Source of the DNA: Candidatus Allochristensenella caecavium
GTDB lineage: Bacteria > Bacillota > Clostridia > Christensenellales > QAND01
Reading direction: 5' to 3'
Assembly: GCA_904397865.1 (NCBI GenBank)
Contig: CAJFOS010000014.1
Span: forward strand, 124,001 to 188,000
Length of the DNA stretch: 64,000 nucleotides
Below are positions 1 to 7,909 of this stretch, one piece after another (within the stretch, counting starts at the first letter, position 1; each line of letters opens with the position of its first letter). Under the pieces are notes generated by a model. That model did not search any database. It was given only the letters and a program-made list of their open reading frames with translations, and was not told where the DNA came from. The translations under genes were made by a program, and so were the position numbers.

Positions 1-2
1 TG

Positions 3-1295
3 CGCAATGCCTATACACAAGGACGGTCCTGGCTGGCGGATTTGGAGGCACGCGAACGGGAAGCAACCGGCATCCGAAACCTTAAAATTGGTTATAACAA
101 GGTGTTTGGTTACTTTTTGGAAGTGACAAAGAGCCAGATTGACCAGGTACCGTATCGCTATGTGCGCAAACAGACGCTGGCCAATGCAGAACGCTATATT
201 ACTGAAGAACTTAAGGAATTGGAAGAGACAATTTTAGGAGCAGAGGAGAAATGCATGCGGCTGGAATACCAGCTGTTTGTGACGCTGCGAGAGGCGATTG
301 CTGCGCACATGGATGCCCTGCAAGGCATTTCGCGGGCGCTGGCACAGATTGACGCAGTACAGTCCCTGGCAGTGGCTGCGTATGAAAACCAATATGTGCG
401 GCCGCAAATCAACCAGCAGGGGATTTTGCAGATTGAGGAAGGCCGGCATCCGGTCGTTGAAAAGACGGTGCAGGGGTTTGTGCCCAACAATGCGATTTTG
501 GATAGCGAAGAAAATCGTTTTCTGATTATTACAGGCCCGAATATGTCGGGTAAATCCACCTATATGCGGCAGGTGGCTATGATTGCGCTAATGGCGCATA
601 TTGGTTCCTTTGTACCGGCTAAAACGGCCAATATCTGCGTGATTGACCGGATATTTACGCGTGTAGGTGCGTCGGATGATTTGGCTTCCGGGCGCAGCAC
701 GTTTATGGTGGAAATGGTGGAACTGGCCAATATTTTGCATAATGCAACAGCGCAGAGCCTGATAATCCTGGATGAAATAGGCCGTGGTACCAGCACGTTT
801 GACGGGCTGTCAATCGCTTGGGCGGCGGCTGAATATATCTGCAACCAGCAATCGCTGGGGGCTAAAGCGCTGTTTGCCACGCATTACCACGAATTAGCTG
901 AGCTGGAAGGGCATATGCAAGGGGTAAAAAACTATTGCGTACTGGCCAAAGAGGTGGGCGATGATATTTTATTTTTGCATCGCATCGTGCGGGGCGGAAC
1001 GGACAAAAGCTTTGGTATCCAAGTGGCAAAGCTGGCCGGTGTGCCGCAAAGCGTTTTAACGCGGGCAAAGGAGATTTTGCAGGAACTGCGCAAGCTCGAT
1101 GTAGACGGACACATTTTGGGAAAGGTGCCCGAGATTATTACAGATACGGAACAGCTGACGCTATTTAACGTCGAAGAAATGAAAAAAGACGAAGTGTTGG
1201 AAGCGCTTCGTGCGGTGGATATTGCAAGCCTGACGCCGCTGGAAGCACTGAACCAGCTCAACGAGCTGCAACAGAAAGCGGTGAAACTGCAATGA
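3..1295 (+). CDS. mutS: DNA mismatch repair ATPase MutS, C-terminal part (5' end outside window)
   Basis: MutS binds mismatched or looped DNA and recruits MutL. About 430 residues are visible; the mismatch-binding N-terminus lies before base 1, and the frame is open to the window edge, so no start is claimed. Seen: the core/clamp sequence GYNKVFGYFLEVT near the beginning, a Walker A GPNMSGKS (about nt 534-557), the ABC signature and Walker B region LDEIGRGTSTFDG, and the downstream ATHYHEL switch. The C-terminus ends in a short linker and tail of the usual kind. The stop TGA overlaps the mutL start (ATGA), so the two genes are translationally coupled. Identification is secure; only the missing 5' part is unknown. 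Confidence 0.97.
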   Translation, partial: RNAYTQGRSWLADLEAREREATGIRNLKIGYNKVFGYFLEVTKSQIDQVPYRYVRKQTLANAERYITEELKELEETILGAEEKCMRLEYQLFVTLREAIAAHMDALQGISRALAQIDAVQSLAVAAYENQYVRPQINQQGILQIEEGRHPVVEKTVQGFVPNNAILDSEENRFLIITGPNMSGKSTYMRQVAMIALMAHIGSFVPAKTANICVIDRIFTRVGASDDLASGRSTFMVEMVELANILHNATAQSLIILDEIGRGTSTFDGLSIAWAAAEYICNQQSLGAKALFATHYHELAELEGHMQGVKNYCVLAKEVGDDILFLHRIVRGGTDKSFGIQVAKLAGVPQSVLTRAKEILQELRKLDVDGHILGKVPEIITDTEQLTLFNVEEMKKDEVLEALRAVDIASLTPLEALNQLNELQQKAVKLQ

Positions 1296-3187
1296 GGATT
1301 CAACAGCTGGATGCAGCTACTGCCAACCGGATTGCGGCGGGTGAAGTTGTCGAGCGGCCGAGCAGCGTCATCAAGGAATTATGCGAAAACGCCATTGACG
1401 CAGGCGCCACGGCCCTGACGATTGAGATTGAGCGCGGCGGAATGGAGCGGATGCGTGTAACCGATAATGGAGGCGGCATTCATCCAGAGGACATGCCGCT
1501 GGCGTTTATGCGGCATGCAACGGGAAAGATTCGAAGCGGAGATTCGTTGATGGCGGTTGAGACGCTTGGATTCCGCGGGGAGGCGTTGAGCAGCATTGCT
1601 GCCGTGGCACAGGTGGAGATGGTGTCCCGGCAGAAAAATGCACAGATTGGCAGCCGAATCATGATTCACGGCGGCGAGATAAAGGCGCAGAGTGAATGCG
1701 GGGGGCCTGAAGGCACGAGCGTGACAGTGGACCATCTGTTTTACAACACACCGGCACGGTTAAAATTTGCAAAAAGCACACAAGCAGAGACAGCACAAAT
1801 CAGCGATGTGGTGCAACGTGTGATATTATCCAATCCGCATATCGCCATTCGCTTTTTTAATAATGGAAAACTGGTTTTACAAAGCCCTGGAACAGACCTT
1901 CGAGATGCGATTCAAGCTGTTTACGGGACCCAAATCAGCCGGCAGTTGATTCCCATTCTGCCACAGCCTGAGCAAGCGGTACAATTTGGCGGCTATGTCG
2001 GTTTTCCGGAGATTTCCAGGCAAAACCGCAGTATGCAGACCTTAATTGTCAATGGGCGCCCGATTCGAAACACAGCGCTGGCCAATGCGGTTCAGCATGG
2101 ATATCGACAACAACTGATGATAGGCCGGTTTCCATTTTTTGTGATTGCAATGCAGTTGCCACACGCGGCGGTGGATGTCAATGTCCATCCACAGAAGCTG
2201 CAGGTGCGTTTTGTTCAGGAAACATCGTTGTGTGAGATGCTGGAAAGGGCGGTCTATACGTCCTTAGACGCATTTTATCATCCAAGTTCGGCTAGGCCTG
2301 CGGCTCAAACATTGGCGGAACAACAAACGATGACAGACGTTACACAGCCAGGTTCACCGTCCCCTATGGAAGATGATGGTGGAGAACTGCTATCCAGCGT
2401 ACAAGAAAAAAGCGGAGGGGTATCGTTTTCTGCTTTGCAGGAGAGTCTGGACGCGTATCGGGCGCAGATGCCGGCCATTGACCACACGATTACCCCGCAG
2501 GTTTTACGTGAAGGTTGGGGTATGGACTTGCCAGAACTTGGTAATACTAGTTCCAAGGAAGAGGCAAAGCCGGCCGAACAATTGACCTTCCAGGCTGAAC
2601 GTAATGATTTTATCGGCCAACCGCGCGTATTGGCGCAATTATTTGAAACCTATGTGCTGGTACAGAGCGAAGAGAATTTTTATATTATTGACCAGCATGC
2701 CGCTCATGAACGATTGAACTTCGACGCCTATATGCAGCAAGCGGAACAGGGTGAAGTGCAGAGTCAACAATTGTTAATGACAGAAATGGTTGAGTTGACT
2801 TTTGCGCAAATGCAACAATATCAGGAAATGGAGCCTATTTTCCACGCCATGGGATTTGAAACGGAGGCGTTTGGCACTAATACAGTGGCAGTCAGGGCGA
2901 TTCCTGCGGTTTTGCAGCAATGTGGAATCCGTCAGGTGTTTCATGATGTACTTGACCAGCAGGATAAGGGAGCGAAGTTGAACACAGCGGAATTGCGTAA
3001 GCAACGGTTGATTCGTTCGGCTTGCAGGCACAGTATCAAAGCCGGAGATGCACTTTCCATGCCGGAGTTGCAGGCATTGATTGAAAAGCTGAAGGGAAAT
3101 GCACAGCTGACCTGCCCGCATGGCCGGCCGATTGCGCTTTGCATGACCAAGCATGACCTGGAGAAAGGATTCAAACGGATTGTCTAG
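1292..3187 (+). CDS. mutL: DNA mismatch repair protein MutL
   Basis: MutL couples MutS mismatch recognition to strand incision. It has 631 residues. The N-terminal GHKL ATPase shows CENAIDAGA (residues 31-39), DNGGGI (58-63), HATGK and GFRGEAL (93-99). A Pro/Ser/Glu-rich linker covers about 340-440. The C-terminal endonuclease domain has DQHA at 467-470 with E473, then SACRHSIKAGD and CPHGRP zinc-site motifs. The canonical last acidic residue of DQHA-x2-E-x4-E is Asp (D478) rather than Glu. Endonuclease MutLs are normal in bacteria without MutH. The gene starts inside the mutS stop (ATGA) and its end overlaps the beginning of miaA. Confidence 0.97.
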   Translation: MRIQQLDAATANRIAAGEVVERPSSVIKELCENAIDAGATALTIEIERGGMERMRVTDNGGGIHPEDMPLAFMRHATGKIRSGDSLMAVETLGFRGEALSSIAAVAQVEMVSRQKNAQIGSRIMIHGGEIKAQSECGGPEGTSVTVDHLFYNTPARLKFAKSTQAETAQISDVVQRVILSNPHIAIRFFNNGKLVLQSPGTDLRDAIQAVYGTQISRQLIPILPQPEQAVQFGGYVGFPEISRQNRSMQTLIVNGRPIRNTALANAVQHGYRQQLMIGRFPFFVIAMQLPHAAVDVNVHPQKLQVRFVQETSLCEMLERAVYTSLDAFYHPSSARPAAQTLAEQQTMTDVTQPGSPSPMEDDGGELLSSVQEKSGGVSFSALQESLDAYRAQMPAIDHTITPQVLREGWGMDLPELGNTSSKEEAKPAEQLTFQAERNDFIGQPRVLAQLFETYVLVQSEENFYIIDQHAAHERLNFDAYMQQAEQGEVQSQQLLMTEMVELTFAQMQQYQEMEPIFHAMGFETEAFGTNTVAVRAIPAVLQQCGIRQVFHDVLDQQDKGAKLNTAELRKQRLIRSACRHSIKAGDALSMPELQALIEKLKGNAQLTCPHGRPIALCMTKHDLEKGFKRIV

Positions 3188-4139
3188 CAAAAAGCAAAAT
3201 GCAATCTATATCGTGGGACCAACGGCCTCAGGAAAGAGTGCCTTGGCAGTGGCCTTGGCAAAGACCTATAACGGTGAGATTATCAACGCAGATTCGATGC
3301 AGATATACCGAGAACTAAACATCGGTTCCGCCAAACCGACTCAGGCGGAGCAGCAGGGGGTACCGCATCATCTGCTGGATGTCGCATCGGTAGGGGAAGC
3401 GTTTTCAGTTTCGGCATATCGGACACTGGCTCTCAAAGCAATGGAAGAAATTCGTTTCCGCGAACATATGCCTATTGTTTGTGGAGGGACGGGGTTGTAT
3501 TTTAATGCGCTGACGGGACTGCTGCAATTCAGCGAGACCAAGGGGGACCCAGCTGTTCGCCTTGCTCTACAGACGTTTGCAGATAATCATGGGAAAGAGG
3601 CATTGTTTCAACGACTGCAAGCAGTGGATGCTGCGACAGCGGCCAGGCTACATCCCAATGATGTAAAGCGTGTGATTCGCGCGCTGGAGGTATATCAGTT
3701 GACAGGGAAGCCTTTTAGCGAGCAAAATGAGGGCTTTCAACGCAATGCTTATACTGAAAACCAAATCTGTGCAATCGGTTTACAATGGGAGCGTCATGTA
3801 CTCAATGAACGTATTGACAAGCGTGTGGATGCAATGATAGCGGATGGATTGGTAGAAGAAGCGCGCCTGGTATGGGCCAAGGGCGTTCCACGTGACCATC
3901 CGTCCATGATGGGATTGGGATACCGTCAACTATTTGCCTACTTTGCAGGTGAATGGACGTTGGAACAGGCAATTGAGGCAATTAAACGGGAAACACACCG
4001 TTTTGCAAAACGGCAGATGACATGGTTTTTACGAGATTTGCGTATCCAGTGGCTACAGCCGCAACTATACCAGACACCAGCGTTGTTATGGCAGGCAGCG
4101 CAGAACATAATTGACAGATATGAGGAGGAACAAGCATGA
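3180..4139 (+). CDS. miaA: tRNA dimethylallyltransferase MiaA
   Basis: MiaA transfers a dimethylallyl group to A37 of tRNAs that read codons starting with U. The P-loop GPTASGKS lies near the N-terminus, followed by DSMQIYRELNIGSAKPT, PHHLLD, CGGTGLYFNAL and HPNDVKRVIRALE, all typical of the family. The TTG at 3180 is preferred: GAAAGGA lies 9-10 bases upstream, and the protein then begins directly before the P-loop (319 residues, family about 310). An in-frame ATG at 3153 lies inside mutL and has no Shine-Dalgarno. The 5' end overlaps mutL by a few bases and the 3' end overlaps hfq by ATGA. Confidence 0.95.
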   Translation: MSSKKQNAIYIVGPTASGKSALAVALAKTYNGEIINADSMQIYRELNIGSAKPTQAEQQGVPHHLLDVASVGEAFSVSAYRTLALKAMEEIRFREHMPIVCGGTGLYFNALTGLLQFSETKGDPAVRLALQTFADNHGKEALFQRLQAVDAATAARLHPNDVKRVIRALEVYQLTGKPFSEQNEGFQRNAYTENQICAIGLQWERHVLNERIDKRVDAMIADGLVEEARLVWAKGVPRDHPSMMGLGYRQLFAYFAGEWTLEQAIEAIKRETHRFAKRQMTWFLRDLRIQWLQPQLYQTPALLWQAAQNIIDRYEEEQA

Positions 4140-4369
4140 ATCACAACCGGCCCTTTGTTTTACAGGATGTTTTCTTGAATTCGGCTCGCCGGGAACGGAC
4201 ACCTGTGCAGGTTCGGCTGATGGACGGCATGGAAATTCAGGGAATGGTGCGCGGATTCGACAGTTTTACCGTAGTATTGGATGGGATGGATGGAAAGCAA
4301 AGCATGCTTTATAAGCATGCGATTGCGGCGGTGATGCCGACGGCGTCGGTTTATCGGCAGCAGGCTTAA
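4136..4369 (+). CDS. hfq: RNA chaperone Hfq
   Basis: Hfq is a ring-forming Sm-like protein that binds small RNAs and mRNAs. It has 77 residues, the usual Firmicutes length. Sm1 reads GMEIQGMVRGFDSFTVVL and Sm2 ends in the diagnostic YKHAI. The N-terminal segment FVLQDVFLN resembles the family's Q-D-x-FLN start. The acidic C-terminal tail of proteobacterial Hfq is absent. Its ATG overlaps the miaA stop, giving the classic miaA-hfq pair seen in many bacteria. Confidence 0.95.
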   Translation: MNHNRPFVLQDVFLNSARRERTPVQVRLMDGMEIQGMVRGFDSFTVVLDGMDGKQSMLYKHAIAAVMPTASVYRQQA

Positions 4370-4422
4370 GATATTTTTTGATTTCAATGGACTTTGGATG
4401 GGGGAAAAGGGGTTTTTTGAAG

Positions 4423-5691
4423 ATGGAACTTGCATCTTTATTGGGACTATCCGCACAGGCAGAGGTTTTGTTGCAGCAGGCAGAACGGGCTGTACATCCT
4501 ATGTTTGAAGAAGTGGACCGGATTGCGGAATACAACCAGGCAAAGGTGTTAAAAGCATTTGCCGATTGCCGGATTCAAGCAGGGCATTTCCAATGTTCTT
4601 CTGGATACGGATACAGCGATATTGGGCGGGACGCACTGGAAGCATTATTTGCTAAAACGATGGGGGCGCAAGATGCATTGGTGCGTCCGCAAATTGTGTC
4701 TGGCACGCATGCGCTGGCAATTGGGCTGCAAGGGTTGTTAAAAAGTGGGCAGGCGCTCTTATATGCCACGGGAAAACCATATGATACGTTGGAACAGGTA
4801 ATTGGTATCGAACCAGCCAGCGGTTCCTTACAGGAACGCGGAGTAGGCTATTATCAGGTTGAACTCAATGAAGAAGGGGGATTGGATATCCCGGCCATTC
4901 TGCATATGCTGGAAACACATCCAGAAATCCATGTAGTGGGGATGCAGCGTTCTGCCGGGTATGCCTGGCGGCGAGCGCTGACGGTAGAGGAAATTGGCAA
5001 AGCGGCACAAGCAATCCATGATGCAAAACCGAATTGTATGGTATTTGTCGACAACTGCTACGGAGAATTCACACAAATTATTGAACCCTGCGAAGTGGGC
5101 GTCGACTGTATGGCGGGTAGTTTAATCAAAAATCCGGGTGGTGGATTGGCGCCTACTGGAGGGTATTTGGCCGGTACAACCGAGGCGATTGAACAGGTGG
5201 AAGCGGCATTGACAGCGCCGGGCATTGGACGTGCATGTGGTTCCTACGAGGCGAGCTATCGGCCGTTTTTTCAAGGACTTTTTTTGGCGCCGAGCGTGGT
5301 ACGCGCCGCGGTGCGTACGGCGTTGTTGTTTTCCCAGGCGTTTACGATACTGGGGTATGCGGTAAATCCGGCGCCAATGAAGAAACGTACGGATATAATT
5401 CAATGCATTCGCTTTGGCGCCAAGGAACCGCTCTGCGCTTTTTGCAGGGCAATTCAGCATGCAGCACCCGTGGATGCGATGGCAACGCCGGAACCGTGGG
5501 CAATGCCGGGTTACACACACGAGGTTATCATGGCCGCGGGTGCGTTTGTGCAAGGGTCATCGATTGAGCTTTCTGCCGATGGCCCGATTTGTGAACCTTA
5601 CACGGCCTACATGCAAGGCGGCTTGACGTATGAACATGGACGGCTTGGATGTTTATATGCGATTGATGCTGTACTGAAAAGCAGAAAATAA
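4423..5691 (+). CDS. PLP-dependent methionine gamma-lyase-like protein (YnbB / aluminium-resistance family)
   Basis: A fold-type I PLP enzyme of the Cys/Met-metabolism superfamily; members are annotated as methionine gamma-lyase family or aluminium resistance protein, but their true substrate is poorly established. The probable PLP-lysine motif is SLIKNPGGGLAPTGGYLAG, with VRPQIVSGTHAL and FVDNCYGEF upstream. The ATG at 4423 follows a GGGGAAAAGGGG tract by 12 bases and gives 422 residues; the frame stays open upstream to a TTG at 4378 without a ribosome site. In Bacillus ynbB also lies just downstream of hfq, so synteny supports the family. A strong terminator follows. Confidence 0.88.
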   Translation: MELASLLGLSAQAEVLLQQAERAVHPMFEEVDRIAEYNQAKVLKAFADCRIQAGHFQCSSGYGYSDIGRDALEALFAKTMGAQDALVRPQIVSGTHALAIGLQGLLKSGQALLYATGKPYDTLEQVIGIEPASGSLQERGVGYYQVELNEEGGLDIPAILHMLETHPEIHVVGMQRSAGYAWRRALTVEEIGKAAQAIHDAKPNCMVFVDNCYGEFTQIIEPCEVGVDCMAGSLIKNPGGGLAPTGGYLAGTTEAIEQVEAALTAPGIGRACGSYEASYRPFFQGLFLAPSVVRAAVRTALLFSQAFTILGYAVNPAPMKKRTDIIQCIRFGAKEPLCAFCRAIQHAAPVDAMATPEPWAMPGYTHEVIMAAGAFVQGSSIELSADGPICEPYTAYMQGGLTYEHGRLGCLYAIDAVLKSRK

Positions 5692-5727
5692 AAAAGAGGG
5701 ATGCACGGTCGAGCATCCCTCTTTTTT
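5691..5727. terminator. Bidirectional intrinsic terminator between the ynbB-like gene and lexA
   Basis: The stem AAAAAGAGGGATGC / GCATCCCTCTTTTT is separated by an 8-base loop, with A and T runs on both sides, so it can stop transcription from the plus-strand mutSL operon and from convergent lexA. Confidence 0.93.
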
Positions 5728-5764
5728 AAAATATGTGAACAAAACGAGTCTAGCCACGCGACGG

Positions 5765-6370
5765 TCAATACTGCCGCAAAAGGCCGATAACTTTGCCCAA
5801 AATTTCAACTTGTTCGGTGTAAATCGGTTCCATCTGGTCATTTTCTGGCTGTAGACGGAAACGATTTTTTTCTTTATAAAAGCGTTTACAGGTAGCATCT
5901 TCCCCAATCATAGCGACGACAATTTCGCCGTTGTTGGCGATGGATGTTTTTTGTACGACAATATGGTCGCCATTGAGGATGCCGGCGTTAATCATGGATT
6001 CGCCCTGAATCTGTAAGATAAAGGATTCATTTTCACGGCAATGGAAAAAATCAGCCGGCAAAGCCAAATATTCTTCAATATGTTCCTGGGCAAAAATAGG
6101 TTCGCCTGCGGCTACGCGGCCTACGACTGGCAGATTCATCACTTCGCGTCGCTTATCTGCTTCGCCGACCAACTCAATCGCCCGTGGCCGAGAAGGGTCA
6201 CGGCGGATAAAACCGCGTTTTTCCAGACGTTCCAGATAGCCATGCGCCGTAGAGGTGGATTTCATCGCCAGCGCATCGCAAATTTCCCGTACGGAAGGGG
6301 GATAACCATGCGACTGGTTGTATTGCCGGATAAAATCCAATACCCGTTGTTGTTTGACGCTTAACGCCAT
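5765..6370 (-). CDS. lexA: SOS repressor LexA
   Basis: LexA represses SOS genes and cleaves itself when RecA filaments form. It has 201 residues. The N-terminal winged helix-turn-helix includes PPSVREICDALAMKSTSTAH (residues 24-43). The scissile bond is A88-G89 in GRVAAGEPI; the catalytic dyad is S125 (QGESM) and K162 (ATCKRF). AGGAGG lies 9 bases before the ATG. The promoter holds a perfect GAAC-N4-GTTC box (6417-6428), so the gene is autoregulated. lexA is divergent from a Cys-rich small gene and convergent with the mutSL operon. Confidence 0.97.
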   Translation of the reverse strand: MALSVKQQRVLDFIRQYNQSHGYPPSVREICDALAMKSTSTAHGYLERLEKRGFIRRDPSRPRAIELVGEADKRREVMNLPVVGRVAAGEPIFAQEHIEEYLALPADFFHCRENESFILQIQGESMINAGILNGDHIVVQKTSIANNGEIVVAMIGEDATCKRFYKEKNRFRLQPENDQMEPIYTEQVEILGKVIGLLRQY

Positions 6371-6404
6371 GGCGCATTCCTCCTGCTGTCATTCAATTGG
6401 TTTC

Positions 6405-6434
6405 ATCATAGCATACGAACATGCGTTCTTGCAA
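6405..6434 (-). promoter_or_regulatory. lexA promoter
   Basis: On the minus strand TTGCAA (6434-6429) is followed after 18 bases by TATGAT (6410-6405). The LexA box fills the spacer, so repressor binding would block RNA polymerase directly. Confidence 0.8.
6416..6429. promoter_or_regulatory. LexA (SOS) operator
   Basis: CGAACATGCGTTCT matches the Bacillus-type SOS box CGAAC-RNRY-GTTYC in 13 of 14 positions. The two half-sites GAAC and GTTC are perfect. It lies between the -35 and -10 of lexA and directly upstream of the -35 of the divergent gene. Confidence 0.92.
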
Positions 6435-6458
6435 GGGGGATTTTGCACGTGTTATAAT
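6429..6458 (+). promoter_or_regulatory. Promoter of the Cys-rich small gene, sharing its -35 with lexA
   Basis: TTGCAA (6429-6434), 18 bases, then TATAAT (6453-6458). TTGCAA is its own reverse complement and is the same hexamer used by lexA in the opposite direction, so the two promoters cannot easily be occupied together. Confidence 0.75.
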
Positions 6459-6489
6459 ACGCAAAGAGAAAGGGAAGGGATGACGGACC

Positions 6490-6699
6490 ATGGCGAAAAA
6501 ATGCCTTTTATTTGAAGATAAACCAGAGTGCGATGATTGCGGCGCATGTGACCGCTGCGAACTATATGACCGCATTTGCATCAACTGCTTTGAGTGCTTG
6601 CAGATGCCAAAGGATGATTATGCGGAAATTGTGATTGACCATATTGAAGGGCTGGATGAAAACGGCCAATATGTGCCAGGGCCCAAAAATATAAATTGA
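6490..6699 (+). CDS. Small Cys-rich putative metal-binding protein, function unknown
   Basis: I do not recognise a characterised family. The 69-residue protein has eight cysteines in its first 36 residues: C5, then C14-x2-C17-x2-C20-x2-C23-x6-C30-x2-C33-x2-C36. Regular CxxC spacing suggests zinc or an Fe-S cluster, although the pattern is not the ferredoxin CxxCxxCxxxCP. The C-terminal half is acidic and ends YVPGPKN. GGGAAGGGA lies about 9 bases before the ATG and a good promoter precedes it. It is divergent from lexA with the SOS box next to its -35, and its stop directly abuts the convergent recombinase stop. The reading frame is well supported; the function is open. Confidence 0.8.
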   Translation: MAKKCLLFEDKPECDDCGACDRCELYDRICINCFECLQMPKDDYAEIVIDHIEGLDENGQYVPGPKNIN

Positions 6700-7755
6700 T
6701 TAGTCCTCACGGAGTTTAACTTTTCCAGCGGCTTGACGGCGCTTATCATCGCTCATGGCGGCATAGTGCCGGCGCGTGGTATTAACGTCTTTATTGCCGA
6801 GGACATCGGCAACCAGGTAGATATCGCCGGTTTCATAATTGAGCATAGTACCGAAGGTAGAACGAAATTTATGCGGTGATATTTTTTTCAGCGGCGTGAT
6901 AACGGATGCGTATTTTTTCACAAGTTGCTGGATAGCACGCTGGCTGATTCGTTTGTGTTGCAGGGAGAGAAACAGCGCCTGTTCGTGGCCGGGCGCCGCT
7001 TGTATTTTCTCGCGTTCTTCCAGATAATTGAGCAGTGCCTGCTCGACCTCCTGGCCAAAATAAAGAATGACACGCGCACCGCCTTTGCGCGTGACGACAA
7101 AGCTATCGGCGGAAAAATCAAGATGATTTATATCCAGGCCTACCAATTCAGAGATGCGGATGCCTGTGCCAAGAAGCACGGTGAAAATGGCAATATCACG
7201 CGTGCGCGTGTATTTGTGATAACGTTTTTGCGTTTGTGTGAGCACGTTGCCAGAATCTACAGCATCCAGCATTTTCACGACTTCATCGGGTTCCAAACGA
7301 ATGATGGGATGTTCATGTACCTTGGGCATTTCTACACGTTCAGCAATATTAGCAGGAATGCGTTCTTTGCGATACAAATATTTAAAAAACGATTTTAGCG
7401 TAGAGATTTTACGCGCCTTACCGGAGTTCCCATTTTCAAATTCACGGCCGTCTTCCGCCTGATAATAATTCAGGAATTCCAGAAATCGTTCCAACATAAT
7501 TTGGCGGATAGTGGCGAGGTCCGCATCTGTCCAGCTGCGAGGTGCCTTATCGTGATAAGCAGGTTCATGCGCAGCCATATATTGAAAAAACAAGCGCAAG
7601 TCATATGCGTAGTTCAAGCGGGTTAAGATGCTGGTGGTCGGTTCGATACCGCGAAAAAAATCGGTGCAGCTATCGGGTAGTTCTTTAGAAAGCTCTCGCA
7701 GCCGTTCTGTGCGCAAACGAAGAATGCGTGCGTGATATGTAGAGGGGTCCGGCAT
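6700..7755 (-). CDS. Tyrosine-type site-specific recombinase (Xer/integrase family)
   Basis: A recombinase of the phage-integrase family, 351 residues. The N-terminal SAM-like core-binding domain covers about 25-135 and the catalytic domain about 155-335. Catalytic residues seen are R200 (GTGIRISEL), K224 (TRKGG), H295 and R298 (SPHKFRS) and Y331 (TTRRHY). The LGH histidine position is Asn (LGN, residue 321). It is a little longer than XerC/XerD (about 300). It has its own promoter and AGGAGG before the ATG. No attachment site or cargo is evident, so it may be a resident Xer-like enzyme rather than a mobile-element integrase. An inverted repeat at 7834-7871 sits at its promoter. Confidence 0.88.
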   Translation of the reverse strand: MPDPSTYHARILRLRTERLRELSKELPDSCTDFFRGIEPTTSILTRLNYAYDLRLFFQYMAAHEPAYHDKAPRSWTDADLATIRQIMLERFLEFLNYYQAEDGREFENGNSGKARKISTLKSFFKYLYRKERIPANIAERVEMPKVHEHPIIRLEPDEVVKMLDAVDSGNVLTQTQKRYHKYTRTRDIAIFTVLLGTGIRISELVGLDINHLDFSADSFVVTRKGGARVILYFGQEVEQALLNYLEEREKIQAAPGHEQALFLSLQHKRISQRAIQQLVKKYASVITPLKKISPHKFRSTFGTMLNYETGDIYLVADVLGNKDVNTTRRHYAAMSDDKRRQAAGKVKLRED

Positions 7756-7805
7756 GAATAAAAAACCTCCTAAGAAAGCAATTCGGCGAAGGGCCTGTTG
7801 CAGAC

Positions 7806-7835
7806 ATTATAAGCAAAATCCTTTATTTTCGTCAA
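7806..7835 (-). promoter_or_regulatory. Promoter of the tyrosine recombinase gene
   Basis: On the minus strand TTGACG (7835-7830), 18 bases, TATAAT (7811-7806). The -35 touches the edge of the inverted repeat at 7834-7871. Confidence 0.78.
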
Positions 7836-7871
7836 TACTATTCGTAAAACTTGTCTTTTGCGCATAGTATT
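7834..7871. repeat. Imperfect 16-bp inverted repeat with 6-bp centre at the recombinase promoter
   Basis: Arms 7834-7849 (AATACTATTCGTAAAA) and 7856-7871 match in 14 of 16 positions when one is reverse-complemented; the centre CTTGTC is 6 bases. The 11-6-11 core resembles the architecture of Xer/dif sites, and the position at the -35 also suits an operator. It is not followed by a T-run, so it is not a terminator. Confidence 0.6.
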
Positions 7872-7879
7872 AAATCGTA

Positions 7880-7904
7880 AAGAAAAGGACTTCCCGTCCT
7901 TTCT
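7880..7904 (-). terminator. Intrinsic terminator after rnhA
   Basis: On the minus strand AAGAAAGGAC, a short loop and GTCCTTTTCTT follow the rnhA stop directly, ending in a T-rich tract. Confidence 0.8.
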
Positions 7905-7909
7905 TCCGT

